From: Lachnospiraceae bacterium
GTDB lineage: Bacteria > Bacillota > Clostridia > Lachnospirales > Lachnospiraceae
Length of the DNA: 48,263 nt
Direction: 5' to 3'
Assembly (NCBI GenBank): GCA_024403235.1
Contig: JAKSSF010000017.1
Span: 1 to 48,263, forward strand
The position numbers were made by a program, and so were the translations under genes. Numbering within the stretch: the stretch's first letter is position 1; each line of letters starts with the position of its first letter. The notes under the pieces were generated by a model, which was not told where the DNA came from, searched no databases, and worked only from the letters and a program-made list of their open reading frames with translations. Below are positions 16,471 to 24,336 of the stretch, in pieces.

Positions 16471-17286
16471 TTACAATTTTTTCAAGTAACGGCAATACTC
16501 TTGATTCTCTATAGTTATTTTTTCTTCCAACCAAAAGCCTAATTTTTCCAATAATTTTTGGGAAGATAAGTTTCCTTCCACGCTCAAAGCCTGTACTAAA
16601 GAAAATGCATAGTCTGCTTTTCCAACTTCCAGTAAGGCTTCACATACTTCAAAAGCAATTCCTTGTTTTTGAAAATTCACATCTAACACATAGCCAAGTT
16701 CCGGTTCTTCAAAACCATCTCGCAAATTAAAGCCCGCTCTTCCAATGACCTGATTGGTCTCTTTCCAAACAATGACCCAAGTTCCAAATCCCCAAAATCC
16801 ATAGGCATTTTGAATATAACTTTTGGTATGTTCTCGTTCTTCTTTGGGATCTTCAAATAGACCTTCCATATATGCCGTAATAGAAGGATCCTGATAAATC
16901 TCATACAGCCTATCAACATCTTCTACTTGGATTTCACGAACCCTGCATCGTTTTGTCTCCACAATCTCCCAAGGAATTTCGTGGTATCTGCGATATATTC
17001 TCTCTAAATAAGAATACTCTGCTGCCTCTAGGGATTCTATGGCATAGGGAATATTGGAAAATGCGTTCTTTTCCGATAAAAGATGTATCACACTACAATG
17101 TTGTTGCAATAGTGCCAGCCCCCGATCCTGTCTGTCTACAATCCAAAGTACCTCTTCTAAAGAAAGGGGAGAAATTTCTTTTTCAGTCATCAAAGAAACG
17201 CCGTTTTCTTTTAAATGGACAGACAGTGTTTCCACTTCTTTTTTTGCTTGTGCTTTCTCCAGCCACAAAATCACATATCGTAACAT
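16471..17286 (-). CDS. GNAT acetyltransferase with an extra N-terminal domain
   Basis: About 271 residues. Residues about 105-270 are a RimJ/RimL-type GNAT domain: RCRVREIQVEDVDRLYEIY, GTWVIVWKETNQVIGRAGF, and LGYVLDVNFQKQGIAFEVCEALL, where QKQGIA is the acetyl-CoA pyrophosphate loop. The first about 100 residues are not GNAT. They read like a degenerate HAD/Rossmann-like region (VILWLEKAQAKKEVETL ... VLWIVDRQDRGLALLQQ ... VIHLL) followed by YAIESLEAAEYSYLERIYRR, a linker I recall from other Lachnospiraceae GNAT proteins. Substrate unknown. Start at 17286 is chosen for spacing to GGGAAAG; a GTG at 17298 is the alternative. Divergent from ppiB. Confidence 0.8.
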   Translation of the reverse strand: MLRYVILWLEKAQAKKEVETLSVHLKENGVSLMTEKEISPLSLEEVLWIVDRQDRGLALLQQHCSVIHLLSEKNAFSNIPYAIESLEAAEYSYLERIYRRYHEIPWEIVETKRCRVREIQVEDVDRLYEIYQDPSITAYMEGLFEDPKEEREHTKSYIQNAYGFWGFGTWVIVWKETNQVIGRAGFNLRDGFEEPELGYVLDVNFQKQGIAFEVCEALLEVGKADYAFSLVQALSVEGNLSSQKLLEKLGFWLEEKITIENQEYCRYLKKL

Positions 17287-17411
17287 ATTCTTTCCCACTT
17301 TACGAACTTTTAGAATTTCGGTACAATAACAACGGAAAGCGGTTGCTTTCTATGAATACCACAATTTTAATAGGTTGTAAAGTATACAACTCTTTCAGAA
17401 AGGAAACGATT

Positions 17412-17942
17412 ATGTCACAAAATCCAATTGTAACCATTACTATGACAACCGGGGATGTTATCAAAGCAGAATTATATCCGGATATCGCCCCCACATCTGT
17501 AAACAACTTTATTAGTTTGATCCAGAAAAACTATTACGATGGCTTAATTTTCCACCGTGTAATTAAAGGCTTTATGATCCAGGGCGGCTGTCCTCAAGGC
17601 ACCGGTATGGGTGGCCCCGGTTACTGCATCAAGGGAGAATTTGCACAGAATGGCTTTGAGAATCCTTTGAAACATACAGAAGGTGTTCTTTCCATGGCCC
17701 GTGCATATCATCCGGACTCTGCCGGCAGTCAGTTCTTTATTATGCACAAAAACTCTCCTCACTTAGATGGAAGTTATGCTGCTTTTGGTAAGGTAATCGA
17801 AGGTATGGAAGTAGTAAATCGTATTGCAGAAGAAAGAACAGATTATAATGATCGACCAATGAAGGATCAAAAAATCCAATCTATGACAGTCGAAACCTTC
17901 GGTGTAGAATATCCGGAGCCGGAAAAAATGAGTGATTTCTAA
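17412..17942 (+). CDS. ppiB: Peptidyl-prolyl cis-trans isomerase, cyclophilin type
   Basis: A 176-residue cytoplasmic cyclophilin catalysing proline isomerisation in protein folding. The active-site stretches are clear: FHRVIKGFMIQGG, GSQFFIMHKNSPHLDGSYAAFGKV. No signal peptide. The reading frame is open far upstream, but the ATG at 17412 is preceded by AAAGGAAAC at proper spacing and gives the standard length. One of few plus-strand genes here, divergent from the acetyltransferase and followed by a terminator. Confidence 0.95.
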   Translation: MSQNPIVTITMTTGDVIKAELYPDIAPTSVNNFISLIQKNYYDGLIFHRVIKGFMIQGGCPQGTGMGGPGYCIKGEFAQNGFENPLKHTEGVLSMARAYHPDSAGSQFFIMHKNSPHLDGSYAAFGKVIEGMEVVNRIAEERTDYNDRPMKDQKIQSMTVETFGVEYPEPEKMSDF

Positions 17943-17952
17943 ATACTATATA

Positions 17953-17986
17953 AAAAAGAGCCACTATATCTAGTGGTTCTTTTTTT
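17953..17986 (+). terminator. Terminator of ppiB
   Basis: AGAGCCACTA, loop TATC, TAGTGGTTCT, followed by seven or more T; A-run on the other side makes it potentially bidirectional. Confidence 0.9.
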
Positions 17987-18057
17987 ATATTTACAATATG
18001 TGCGTTCATATTTTGTTCACAAATCATTCAATGATATTTCATTTTGTTTCCACGAAA

Positions 18058-18085
18058 TAGACATTTTTATTTTTTATACTAAAAT
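18058..18085 (+). promoter_or_regulatory. Possible promoter of a small RNA
   Basis: TAGACA (18058-18063), 16-base spacer, TAAAAT (18080-18085) on the plus strand, followed within about 80 bases by two hairpins and a terminator but no open reading frame of note. Confidence 0.35.
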
Positions 18086-18091
18086 CAGAAA

Positions 18092-18187
18092 ATAACAAAT
18101 GCATATATCAATTTTATATAAAAACTTTTTCATAATAAAATGCCAGGTATTTTATACCTGGCATCCTCCCTTTTATGGGAGTTTTTT
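18092..18187 (+). ncRNA. Candidate intergenic small RNA
   Basis: In the 363-base gap between ppiB and fba, a plus-strand segment runs from a possible promoter (18058-18085) through a perfect 10-bp hairpin ATGCCAGGTA/TACCTGGCAT (18140-18164) to a second hairpin CTCCC/GGGAG with six T (18166-18187). That order, structured body then terminator, is how small RNAs look. It may equally be a backup tandem terminator for ppiB. No known family recognised. Confidence 0.3.
18166..18187 (+). terminator. Intrinsic terminator, plus strand
   Basis: CTCCC, loop TTTTAT, GGGAG and six T. Located two bases after the 10-bp hairpin ending at 18164. Confidence 0.7.
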
Positions 18188-18241
18188 ATTGCAATTCATG
18201 CAACCGCTAAAATACTCATTATTTCATGAAACCTTTACATC

Positions 18242-18268
18242 AAAAAACCCTGCAGCATATGCTGCAGG
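18242..18268 (-). terminator. Terminator of fba
   Basis: A fully palindromic 20-base stem CCTGCAGCAT/ATGCTGCAGG is followed on the minus strand by GTTTTTTG. It lies 38 bases after the fba stop; T-rich on both sides, so possibly bidirectional. Confidence 0.85.
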
Positions 18269-18305
18269 ATTTTTATTTTTCATATTCTCTAGTTGGCTAA
18301 TGGAA

Positions 18306-19169
18306 TTAAGCTTTTCCAACAGAACCAAAGATTTCCATTTTTTCTTTTACAGTTTTCTTGATTGCTTCTGCACCGGGAGCAAGTAATTTACGAGGGTCAA
18401 AGCCTTTACCCTGCTGATCTTTACCAGCTTCGATGTATTCACGAGTAGCTGCTGCGAAAGATAACTGGCATTCTGTATTTACATTGATCTTAGCTACACC
18501 TAAAGAGATAGCTTTCTGGATCATTTCTGTAGGAATACCTGTACCACCGTGAAGTACTAAAGGCATATCACCTGTTAACTGCTGGATTGCATCCAATGTT
18601 TCGAAAGATAAACCTTTCCAGTTTTCAGGATATTTACCATGAATGTTACCAATACCTGCTGCCAAGAAATCAATTCCTAAATCAGCGATAGATTTACATT
18701 CGTTAGGATCTGCACATTCACCCATACCTACAACACCGTCTTCTTCTCCACCGATAGAACCAACTTCAGCTTCGATAGACATTCCCTTTGCATGAGCTGC
18801 TGCAACCAATTCTTTAGTTTTTGCAATATTTTCTTCGATTGGATAGTGAGAACCATCAAACATGATTGAAGAGAAACCAGCTTCAATACATTTGTAGCAG
18901 TGATCGTATGAACCATGATCTAAGTGAAGAGCTACAGGAACTGTGATTCCAAGTTCTTCTAACATACCATTTACCATACCTACAACAGTTTTGTAACCTG
19001 TCATATATTTACCAGCGCCTTCAGATACGCCTAAAATAACTGGAGAGTTACATTCCTGAGCTGTCTGTAAAATAGCCTTTGTCCACTCTAAATTGTTAAT
19101 GTTGAACTGTCCAACTGCATAGTGGCCAGCTTTTGCTTTGTCAAGCATTTCTTTTGCTGATACTAACAT
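18306..19169 (-). CDS. fba: Class II fructose-1,6-bisphosphate aldolase
   Basis: Glycolytic/gluconeogenic zinc-dependent aldolase interconverting fructose-1,6-bisphosphate with dihydroxyacetone phosphate and glyceraldehyde-3-phosphate. The zinc ligands and active-site motifs are present: LHLDHGSYDH, EAEVGSIGGEEDG, GIGNIHGKYP and LHGGTGIP. The ATG at 19169 has GGAGG eight bases upstream and yields the standard start MLVSAKEMLDKAKAGHYAVG (287 residues). An in-frame ATG at 19184 overlaps that ribosome site and is rejected. A -10-like TATACT lies at 19216-19211; terminator at 18242-18268. Confidence 0.97.
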   Translation of the reverse strand: MLVSAKEMLDKAKAGHYAVGQFNINNLEWTKAILQTAQECNSPVILGVSEGAGKYMTGYKTVVGMVNGMLEELGITVPVALHLDHGSYDHCYKCIEAGFSSIMFDGSHYPIEENIAKTKELVAAAHAKGMSIEAEVGSIGGEEDGVVGMGECADPNECKSIADLGIDFLAAGIGNIHGKYPENWKGLSFETLDAIQQLTGDMPLVLHGGTGIPTEMIQKAISLGVAKINVNTECQLSFAAATREYIEAGKDQQGKGFDPRKLLAPGAEAIKKTVKEKMEIFGSVGKA

Positions 19170-19247
19170 TTCTTTTTCCTCCATATGAAAAATAGTTAAA
19201 ACTCCCCTATAGTATACCCTAAATTTTCCAAAAAGAAAATATATTTT

Positions 19248-20141
19248 TTATGCTTTGGGAGGTACCATTATGGTTATCGCCTGCTTTTCGTTACAAATTT
19301 CTACCTGTGTGGGAGAACCACCGTATTCTCCATCTAGTGTCCAGGGTATTTCTTCTTCTGCAGTAATCACTACTCGGTCTGTTTTAAAACAATACATATA
19401 TTCTGTATTGATTCTTTCTATTAAGAAAGAGTTGATGATTTCATTTACTTCCAAGGGATTATTGGGCTTTTTAATCAAAGTCACTTCAAAAACACCATCA
19501 TCTAATTGTACATGTTTTCCTGTAATTCGCTTAAATCCACCTACAGAAACGGAATTTGTAATCATACCAAAGATAAATTCTTCTTCCAATATCTGGTTGT
19601 CGTATTCTACCTTCAGTTTGTAGGCCGGAATGGCCGCTAAGCGTTTCATGCCTTCTACTACATAAGCCATATGTCCCAGTACATTTTTCAAATCCTGTCT
19701 GGTTTCATAGGAAACATCAGTAAATAAGCCAAAGGCTGCTATATAGATAAAGTTTTTCTCATTGAATTTTCCCACATCACAAGGAAAAGCCTGTCCCGCT
19801 ACTGCAATTTGTGCAGCCACATGCATTTTCTTTGGAATTTTCAAACTGTTAGCAAAGTCATTGGTAGAACCTGCCGGCACATACCCTATGGGAATACGCT
19901 TTTCGCATTGCATCATTCCATAGACTACCTCATCTAAGGTACCATCTCCGCCACTACAGACAATTAAATCCACATCCTCATGGCGATTTCTCACTGCCGC
20001 TGAAGCATCTCCTCGGCATTGGGTGGGATAGGCAATCACCTCATATCTGGCTTTTACAAATACATCAATAATATCTAACAGATTACTTTTAATCTGTTCT
20101 TTTCCTGCGTGGGGATTATAAATAAATAATAATTTTTTCAT
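19248..20141 (-). CDS. Diacylglycerol/lipid kinase family protein (DagK/YegS-like)
   Basis: A 297-residue lipid kinase of the DAGK catalytic family. It phosphorylates diacylglycerol or a related lipid at the membrane, recycling diacylglycerol to phosphatidate. The start MKKLLFIYNPHAGK and the nucleotide-binding motif VCSGGDGTLDEVVYGM are diagnostic, and GYVPAGSTNDFANSL follows. The ATG at 20141 has AAAGGAAA at good spacing. The longer frame from 20186 would run through the crh terminator and is rejected. It lies between crh and fba. Confidence 0.93.
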   Translation of the reverse strand: MKKLLFIYNPHAGKEQIKSNLLDIIDVFVKARYEVIAYPTQCRGDASAAVRNRHEDVDLIVCSGGDGTLDEVVYGMMQCEKRIPIGYVPAGSTNDFANSLKIPKKMHVAAQIAVAGQAFPCDVGKFNEKNFIYIAAFGLFTDVSYETRQDLKNVLGHMAYVVEGMKRLAAIPAYKLKVEYDNQILEEEFIFGMITNSVSVGGFKRITGKHVQLDDGVFEVTLIKKPNNPLEVNEIINSFLIERINTEYMYCFKTDRVVITAEEEIPWTLDGEYGGSPTQVEICNEKQAITIMVPPKA

Positions 20142-20170
20142 AGTTTTCCTTTTCTCTTTTTTAGTGGAAT

Positions 20171-20197
20171 AAAAAAGGACACGCACAACGCGTCTCC
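20171..20197 (-). terminator. Terminator after crh
   Basis: On the minus strand, an 8-bp stem with one mismatch (GGAGACGC / GCGTGTCC) is followed by six T, 27 bases after the crh stop. It ends the ftsH-to-crh gene cluster. Confidence 0.75.
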
Positions 20198-20223
20198 TTT
20201 TCCCCCTCTATATGCAGTATCTT

Positions 20224-20484
20224 TTATTCCTGACTAGTCAAATACTTTTCAATGGCATCTACTGATGCTTCTGCATCTGCACCTTCTGCTTCTACAGAAA
20301 CCTTTTCACCTACCGGAAGACCCAAGGTCATCATACCCATAATACTTTTGGCATTTACCTTTTTGCCGTCTGCTGCACCCAAATAGATTTTACTATCAAA
20401 CTGACTTGCAATCTGCACAAGGACTGCTATCGGTCTAGCTTCCAATCCACCGGACAAACGAATCTCCACATCTTTCTTAACCAT
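20224..20484 (-). CDS. crh: Crh-like HPr family protein lacking the active-site histidine
   Basis: An 86-residue HPr-fold protein. Position 15, His in PTS HPr, is Glu here (GGLEARP), so it cannot take phosphate from enzyme I. The regulatory Ser is kept at residue 47 in KKVNAKSIMGMMTLG, the site for HPr kinase. This is the pattern of Bacillus Crh, which after Ser phosphorylation acts as co-repressor with CcpA and influences central metabolism. The ATG at 20484 has AAGGAGG; an in-frame GTG at 20505 is rejected. Gene order rapZ-whiA-crh matches the Bacillus yvcJ-yvcK-whiA-crh cluster minus yvcK. Its kinase gene hprK lies 4 kb upstream in the same cluster. Confidence 0.9.
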   Translation of the reverse strand: MVKKDVEIRLSGGLEARPIAVLVQIASQFDSKIYLGAADGKKVNAKSIMGMMTLGLPVGEKVSVEAEGADAEASVDAIEKYLTSQE

Positions 20485-20535
20485 AATTTCCTCCTTACTC
20501 CTCACATCATGGTGTTGTCCAAGCCACGACTCTTA

Positions 20536-21480
20536 CTACGGTTTTATCGATTCTGCAATTTCGCTTAGTTTTCTTAATCTATGATTGACCCCTGATTTTC
20601 CTACAGGTGGGTCTAGATACTGTCCCAATTCTTTCAAATTGGCATCCGGATATTCCAACCTAACCTCAGCCATCTCACGAAGAGCCTTGGATAAATTAGA
20701 AAATCCATAATATTTTTGTATTTTATGAATACCCTGAACCTGTTTTACGGAAGCAGATACCGTTTTTTGACTATTGGCGGTTTCACAATTCACCCTACGG
20801 TTAATAGAATTTCCTACTTCCTTTAGGATACGCAAATTTTCAAAATTCATCAAAGAAATATGAGCTTCACATACATTTAGAAAATCAGAAATGTTAGCAC
20901 CTTCTTTGATATATACGACCTGATACTTTTTACGGCTCACAATTTTAGCATTTAAATCAAAGCCTACCAGTAATTCCCTTAATTGCTCTGCCTGAATCCT
21001 ATTACTGCATACCAGTTCCAAATGATAACTCTTTCCCGGATCACTCATGGAACCACAACATAGGTATGCCCCCCTGATAAAACTACGCTGACAACAAGGG
21101 GATTTGACAATCAAAGGATTCACCGCATCTCGCATAGCATGCAATACTCCATTGCTATCAATCAGCTTCACAGCCTGAAGAAGAGTCATAATTTGTTCTT
21201 CTTCTCGAAAAACGATAGAATATACCGCATTTCTATGGTTGTCATAGCACTCCTTTTCTAAGGACGCCGTATCTATATTAAATGTTTTATTCAATATTGT
21301 AAAGCACTTTCTTACGACAGCAATATTTTCTGTCACAAGCTGCAAAGTAATCTCTCCCTCTGCATCTTTTTGTATTTGACCGCAAAAATGCAAAAAGGCA
21401 GCCATCTCCGCAAGCTGACAATGTCTGGAAGAACTAATATGCTTTCCTAATTCTTCTTTTACCTCTGCTGAAAATGACAT
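20536..21480 (-). CDS. whiA: DNA-binding protein WhiA
   Basis: A 314-residue protein with an N-terminal LAGLIDADG homing-endonuclease-like fold (without nuclease function in this family) and a C-terminal helix-turn-helix. WhiA affects cell division and chromosome segregation in Firmicutes and sporulation in Streptomyces. Visible markers are MSFSAEVKEELGKH at the start, FIRGAYLCCGSMSDPGKSYHLE in the centre and the conserved C-terminus LKELGQYLDPPVGKSGVNHRLRKL. It sits between rapZ and crh, same strand. Confidence 0.97.
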   Translation of the reverse strand: MSFSAEVKEELGKHISSSRHCQLAEMAAFLHFCGQIQKDAEGEITLQLVTENIAVVRKCFTILNKTFNIDTASLEKECYDNHRNAVYSIVFREEEQIMTLLQAVKLIDSNGVLHAMRDAVNPLIVKSPCCQRSFIRGAYLCCGSMSDPGKSYHLELVCSNRIQAEQLRELLVGFDLNAKIVSRKKYQVVYIKEGANISDFLNVCEAHISLMNFENLRILKEVGNSINRRVNCETANSQKTVSASVKQVQGIHKIQKYYGFSNLSKALREMAEVRLEYPDANLKELGQYLDPPVGKSGVNHRLRKLSEIAESIKP

Positions 21481-21522
21481 AATTTCCTCACATGTTCTTA
21501 CTAATCTACTTCATTCTTTCTA

Positions 21523-22389
21523 CTAAGATTTTTTCACATCTCTATGGCGTAAATTAATCCCATAATTTCCTTTATCCTTCATTCTTGCATAAAGTTCATT
21601 TGCTAAAGTTACGCTTCTATGTTGTCCACCGGTACAACCTATAGCAACTACCAATTGGTATTTACCTTCTTTGATATATCCGGGAATTAAAAACTGCAGC
21701 ATATGTGTGAGCTGGTCCAAAAATTCTTTTGCTTCGGGAAAACTCATTACATAGTCTTGTACCGGTTTCTCATTACCAGTTATATGCTTCAACTCGTCTA
21801 TATAGAAGGGATTGGGTAAAAATCTTACATCAAATACCAAATCCGCATCTGCCGGAATCCCATTCTTAAATCCAAAGGAAAGAATATTTACCATTAAACT
21901 ATTGTAGGCTTCATTTTTTACAAAAATATGGTCCAGTTCTTCTTTCAATTCTCTCGTCAAAAGCTGAGAAGTGTCAATTACATAGTCCGCTTTTTTCTTA
22001 ATGCTGGAAAGAATGGTTCGTTCTGTAGTAACTCCGGTTTCAATTCTGGTATCCTCCAAGGTAGCCAAAGGATGCAACCTTCTGCTTTCCTTGTATCGCT
22101 TTAATAAGGTCCTGTCATTGGCATCCATAAAAAGAATTTCAAAGGGATATCCATTTTCCCGTAAGCGGTCCAGGCTGTCCTCAGCCTCTTTGAAATCAGA
22201 ATCTGCTCGCACATCCAGACCCAAAGCCACCTTCTCCAATTCTGTACTGGGAGTAGCCACCAAATCCATAAAGTTTTCAATCAACGGTATGGGAAGATTA
22301 TCTACACAATAAAAACCTATATCTTCCAACATTTTCATGGCAGTTCTTTTTCCACCACCACTCATACCGGTTACTACGACAAAACGCAT
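21523..22389 (-). CDS. rapZ: RNase adapter / nucleotide-binding protein RapZ (YvcJ)
   Basis: A 288-residue P-loop protein of the RapZ/YvcJ family; it binds and hydrolyses nucleotides and in other bacteria controls small RNA turnover and cell-wall precursor supply or competence. The P-loop reads GMSGGGKRTAMKMLEDIG, with Arg where Ser/Thr is usual after the Lys. ALGLDVRAD, ILFMDANDRTLLKRYKESRR, LSFGFKNGIP and the C-terminal VAIGCTGGQHRSVTLAN motif are as in the family. It lies between murB and whiA, overlapping none, and is co-directional. Confidence 0.95.
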   Translation of the reverse strand: MRFVVVTGMSGGGKRTAMKMLEDIGFYCVDNLPIPLIENFMDLVATPSTELEKVALGLDVRADSDFKEAEDSLDRLRENGYPFEILFMDANDRTLLKRYKESRRLHPLATLEDTRIETGVTTERTILSSIKKKADYVIDTSQLLTRELKEELDHIFVKNEAYNSLMVNILSFGFKNGIPADADLVFDVRFLPNPFYIDELKHITGNEKPVQDYVMSFPEAKEFLDQLTHMLQFLIPGYIKEGKYQLVVAIGCTGGQHRSVTLANELYARMKDKGNYGINLRHRDVKKS

Positions 22390-22418
22390 GCTTTTCTCCT
22401 ATTTGTAAAAAAACCGAC

Positions 22419-23327
22419 TTAAAACTTTCCTATCATAATCACTTCCGGTTCCAAAGCAACCTGAAACTGATTTTGTACTTCTTTTTGCACCTCATGGATA
22501 ACTTGCAAAATTTCATCTGCAGTGGCATTTCCTCTATTGATTACAAAACCGCAATGTTTCTCGGAAACCTGGGCATCTCCGATACGAAAACCTCTCAGTC
22601 CTGCATCCATAATCAATTTTCCTGCAAAATTTCCTTCCGGTCGTTTAAAGGTGCTACCTGCACTACCATATTCTAACGGCTGTTTTTCTTTTCTGGCAGC
22701 CTGATACTGGTCCATAATTTCCTTAATTTTTACTTGTTCGCCGAGTTGGCACTGTAAAGTGGCTTCTAATAATATCCAATCCTTTTTATGGAAAATACTG
22801 CTACGATAACCAAGCTCCAACTGGTCTTTTTCCAACTCCACAAGAGTCCCCTGTGCTGTCATAACCTTTGCCTTTGTTACCAATTGGCTCAATTCTCCGC
22901 CATAGGCACCGGCATTCATTTTCATGCCACCACCCAAGGTTCCCGGAATACCTGCAGCAAACTCCAGCCCGGTAAGACTTCGCTCCATGGCTTCTCTGGA
23001 CAATCTGCCTAACAAAACAGCTGCCCCGGCAGTAACTGTATTATCTTCCCAGCAGGTTTTTTCAAAAGTCTCTCCTAAGGATAAAACCACACCCTCATAG
23101 CCTGCATCCGCCACCAAAAGATTACTGCCCTTCCCAATTACAAAATAAGGGAGTCCATGAGAGGATAAATAGGGCACAATTTTTTGCAATTGCTCTACGG
23201 TTTGTATTTTACACATACAAAAAGCAGGTCCTCCTACACGAAAGGTAGTATATTTCTTCAAAGGCTCCTGCAGTAAAATATGATCCTTTTGTAAAATGTC
23301 TTTTGCAAATTCTACAAAACTATTCAT
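22419..23327 (-). CDS. murB: UDP-N-acetylmuramate dehydrogenase MurB
   Basis: A cytoplasmic FAD enzyme reducing UDP-GlcNAc-enolpyruvate to UDP-MurNAc for peptidoglycan. FAD-binding motifs GKGSNLLVADAGYEGVVLSL and FAAGIPGTLGGGMKMNAGAYGGEL are clear, and the catalytic Ser/Glu region GSTFKRPEG and the C-terminal EPEVIMIG are present. The ATG at 23327 has GAGG at eight bases; the in-frame ATG at 23339 has a poorer site. It follows glk after 62 bases, where a 9-bp hairpin without a T-tail (23355-23379) lies, and precedes rapZ. Confidence 0.96.
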   Translation of the reverse strand: MNSFVEFAKDILQKDHILLQEPLKKYTTFRVGGPAFCMCKIQTVEQLQKIVPYLSSHGLPYFVIGKGSNLLVADAGYEGVVLSLGETFEKTCWEDNTVTAGAAVLLGRLSREAMERSLTGLEFAAGIPGTLGGGMKMNAGAYGGELSQLVTKAKVMTAQGTLVELEKDQLELGYRSSIFHKKDWILLEATLQCQLGEQVKIKEIMDQYQAARKEKQPLEYGSAGSTFKRPEGNFAGKLIMDAGLRGFRIGDAQVSEKHCGFVINRGNATADEILQVIHEVQKEVQNQFQVALEPEVIMIGKF

Positions 23328-23389
23328 ACATTTCCTCATTCTCTAACAAGCAGACGCAAGGAGAAATGCTCTCCTTGCGCCATTTTTGA

Positions 23390-24325
23390 TTAACCTAAAA
23401 CCAATTTGGCAGCGCCATAAATACCAGCGTCATTCCCTAATGCTGCTAATGTAAATTTGGTATCCAAAGATCCCGGGAATACATATTTCTTATAATAAGG
23501 CTCTATATATTCCAAAATAACATTACCGGCCTTAGATACACCACCACCGATAACAAACAACTCTGGATTCACAACAGATGCTACAATTGCCAATCCTTTT
23601 CCTAAATAGAAACCAAATTCCTCTGCAATTTCCATAGCCAATTCATCTTTTGCTTTTACCGCATCAAAAACAGACTTTGCTGTAATCTCCTGATCGCGTA
23701 ATACAGATGGCTTATCACTGCTTGCAAGTTTTCTGTTTGCCAGTCTGACAACGCCTGTAGCAGATCCATATTGTTCCATACAACCATGACCTTTACAACC
23801 ACAAGCCTCGGTCTCTTCATCATCCAAATGAATATGGCCAATTTCTCCACCAGCACCGGTAAAGCCATTTAAAATTTTTCCATCTATGATGATACCGCCG
23901 CCAATACCGGTTCCCAGTGTAACTGCTACAATACTGTTATAGCCTTTTCCACCACCGCACCACATTTCGCCAAGGGCTGCTACATTGGCATCATTTCCTG
24001 CCATTACAGGGATGTGTAAAAGTTCTGTCAATTCCTTACTAACAGCCTTTTTCCCCCAACCTAAATTTACAGCTACCAAGGCATTTCCATCTTTATCTAC
24101 AGGTCCCGGAATACCTACTCCTACACCAGCAACCTCTTCTGTAAAAATACTTTTTTCGCAAAGCTTTTTCTGAATAGATTCTGCAATATCAGGTAAAATA
24201 TTTTTACCACTTTCTTCCGTTCTGGTAGGAATTTCCCATTTATCCAAAACAGTTCCTTCTACATCAAATAGCCCCATTTTTACAGTGGTACCACCTACAT
24301 CTACTCCAAAACAATATTTTTTCAT
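23390..24325 (-). CDS. glk: ROK family glucokinase
   Basis: A 311-residue sugar kinase converting glucose to glucose-6-phosphate with ATP. The phosphate-1 motif GVDVGGTTVKMG starts the protein, VTLGTGIGGGIIIDG is the second ATP site, and the ROK zinc motif is CGCKGHGCMEQYGS around residue 175-190. Glucose as substrate is inferred from closeness to Firmicutes GlcK. It lies 11 bases after hprK, so carbon signalling and glucose phosphorylation share a transcript. Confidence 0.92.
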   Translation of the reverse strand: MKKYCFGVDVGGTTVKMGLFDVEGTVLDKWEIPTRTEESGKNILPDIAESIQKKLCEKSIFTEEVAGVGVGIPGPVDKDGNALVAVNLGWGKKAVSKELTELLHIPVMAGNDANVAALGEMWCGGGKGYNSIVAVTLGTGIGGGIIIDGKILNGFTGAGGEIGHIHLDDEETEACGCKGHGCMEQYGSATGVVRLANRKLASSDKPSVLRDQEITAKSVFDAVKAKDELAMEIAEEFGFYLGKGLAIVASVVNPELFVIGGGVSKAGNVILEYIEPYYKKYVFPGSLDTKFTLAALGNDAGIYGAAKLVLG

Positions 24326-24336
24326 GCTTTGTCTCC

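Noticed and set aside
16953-17411. N-terminal extension of the ppiB frame
   Set aside because: Lies antisense to the acetyltransferase gene; the ATG at 17412 has the ribosome site and gives normal cyclophilin length.
20142-20186. N-terminal extension of the lipid kinase
   Set aside because: It would read through the crh terminator; a good ribosome site precedes the ATG at 20141.
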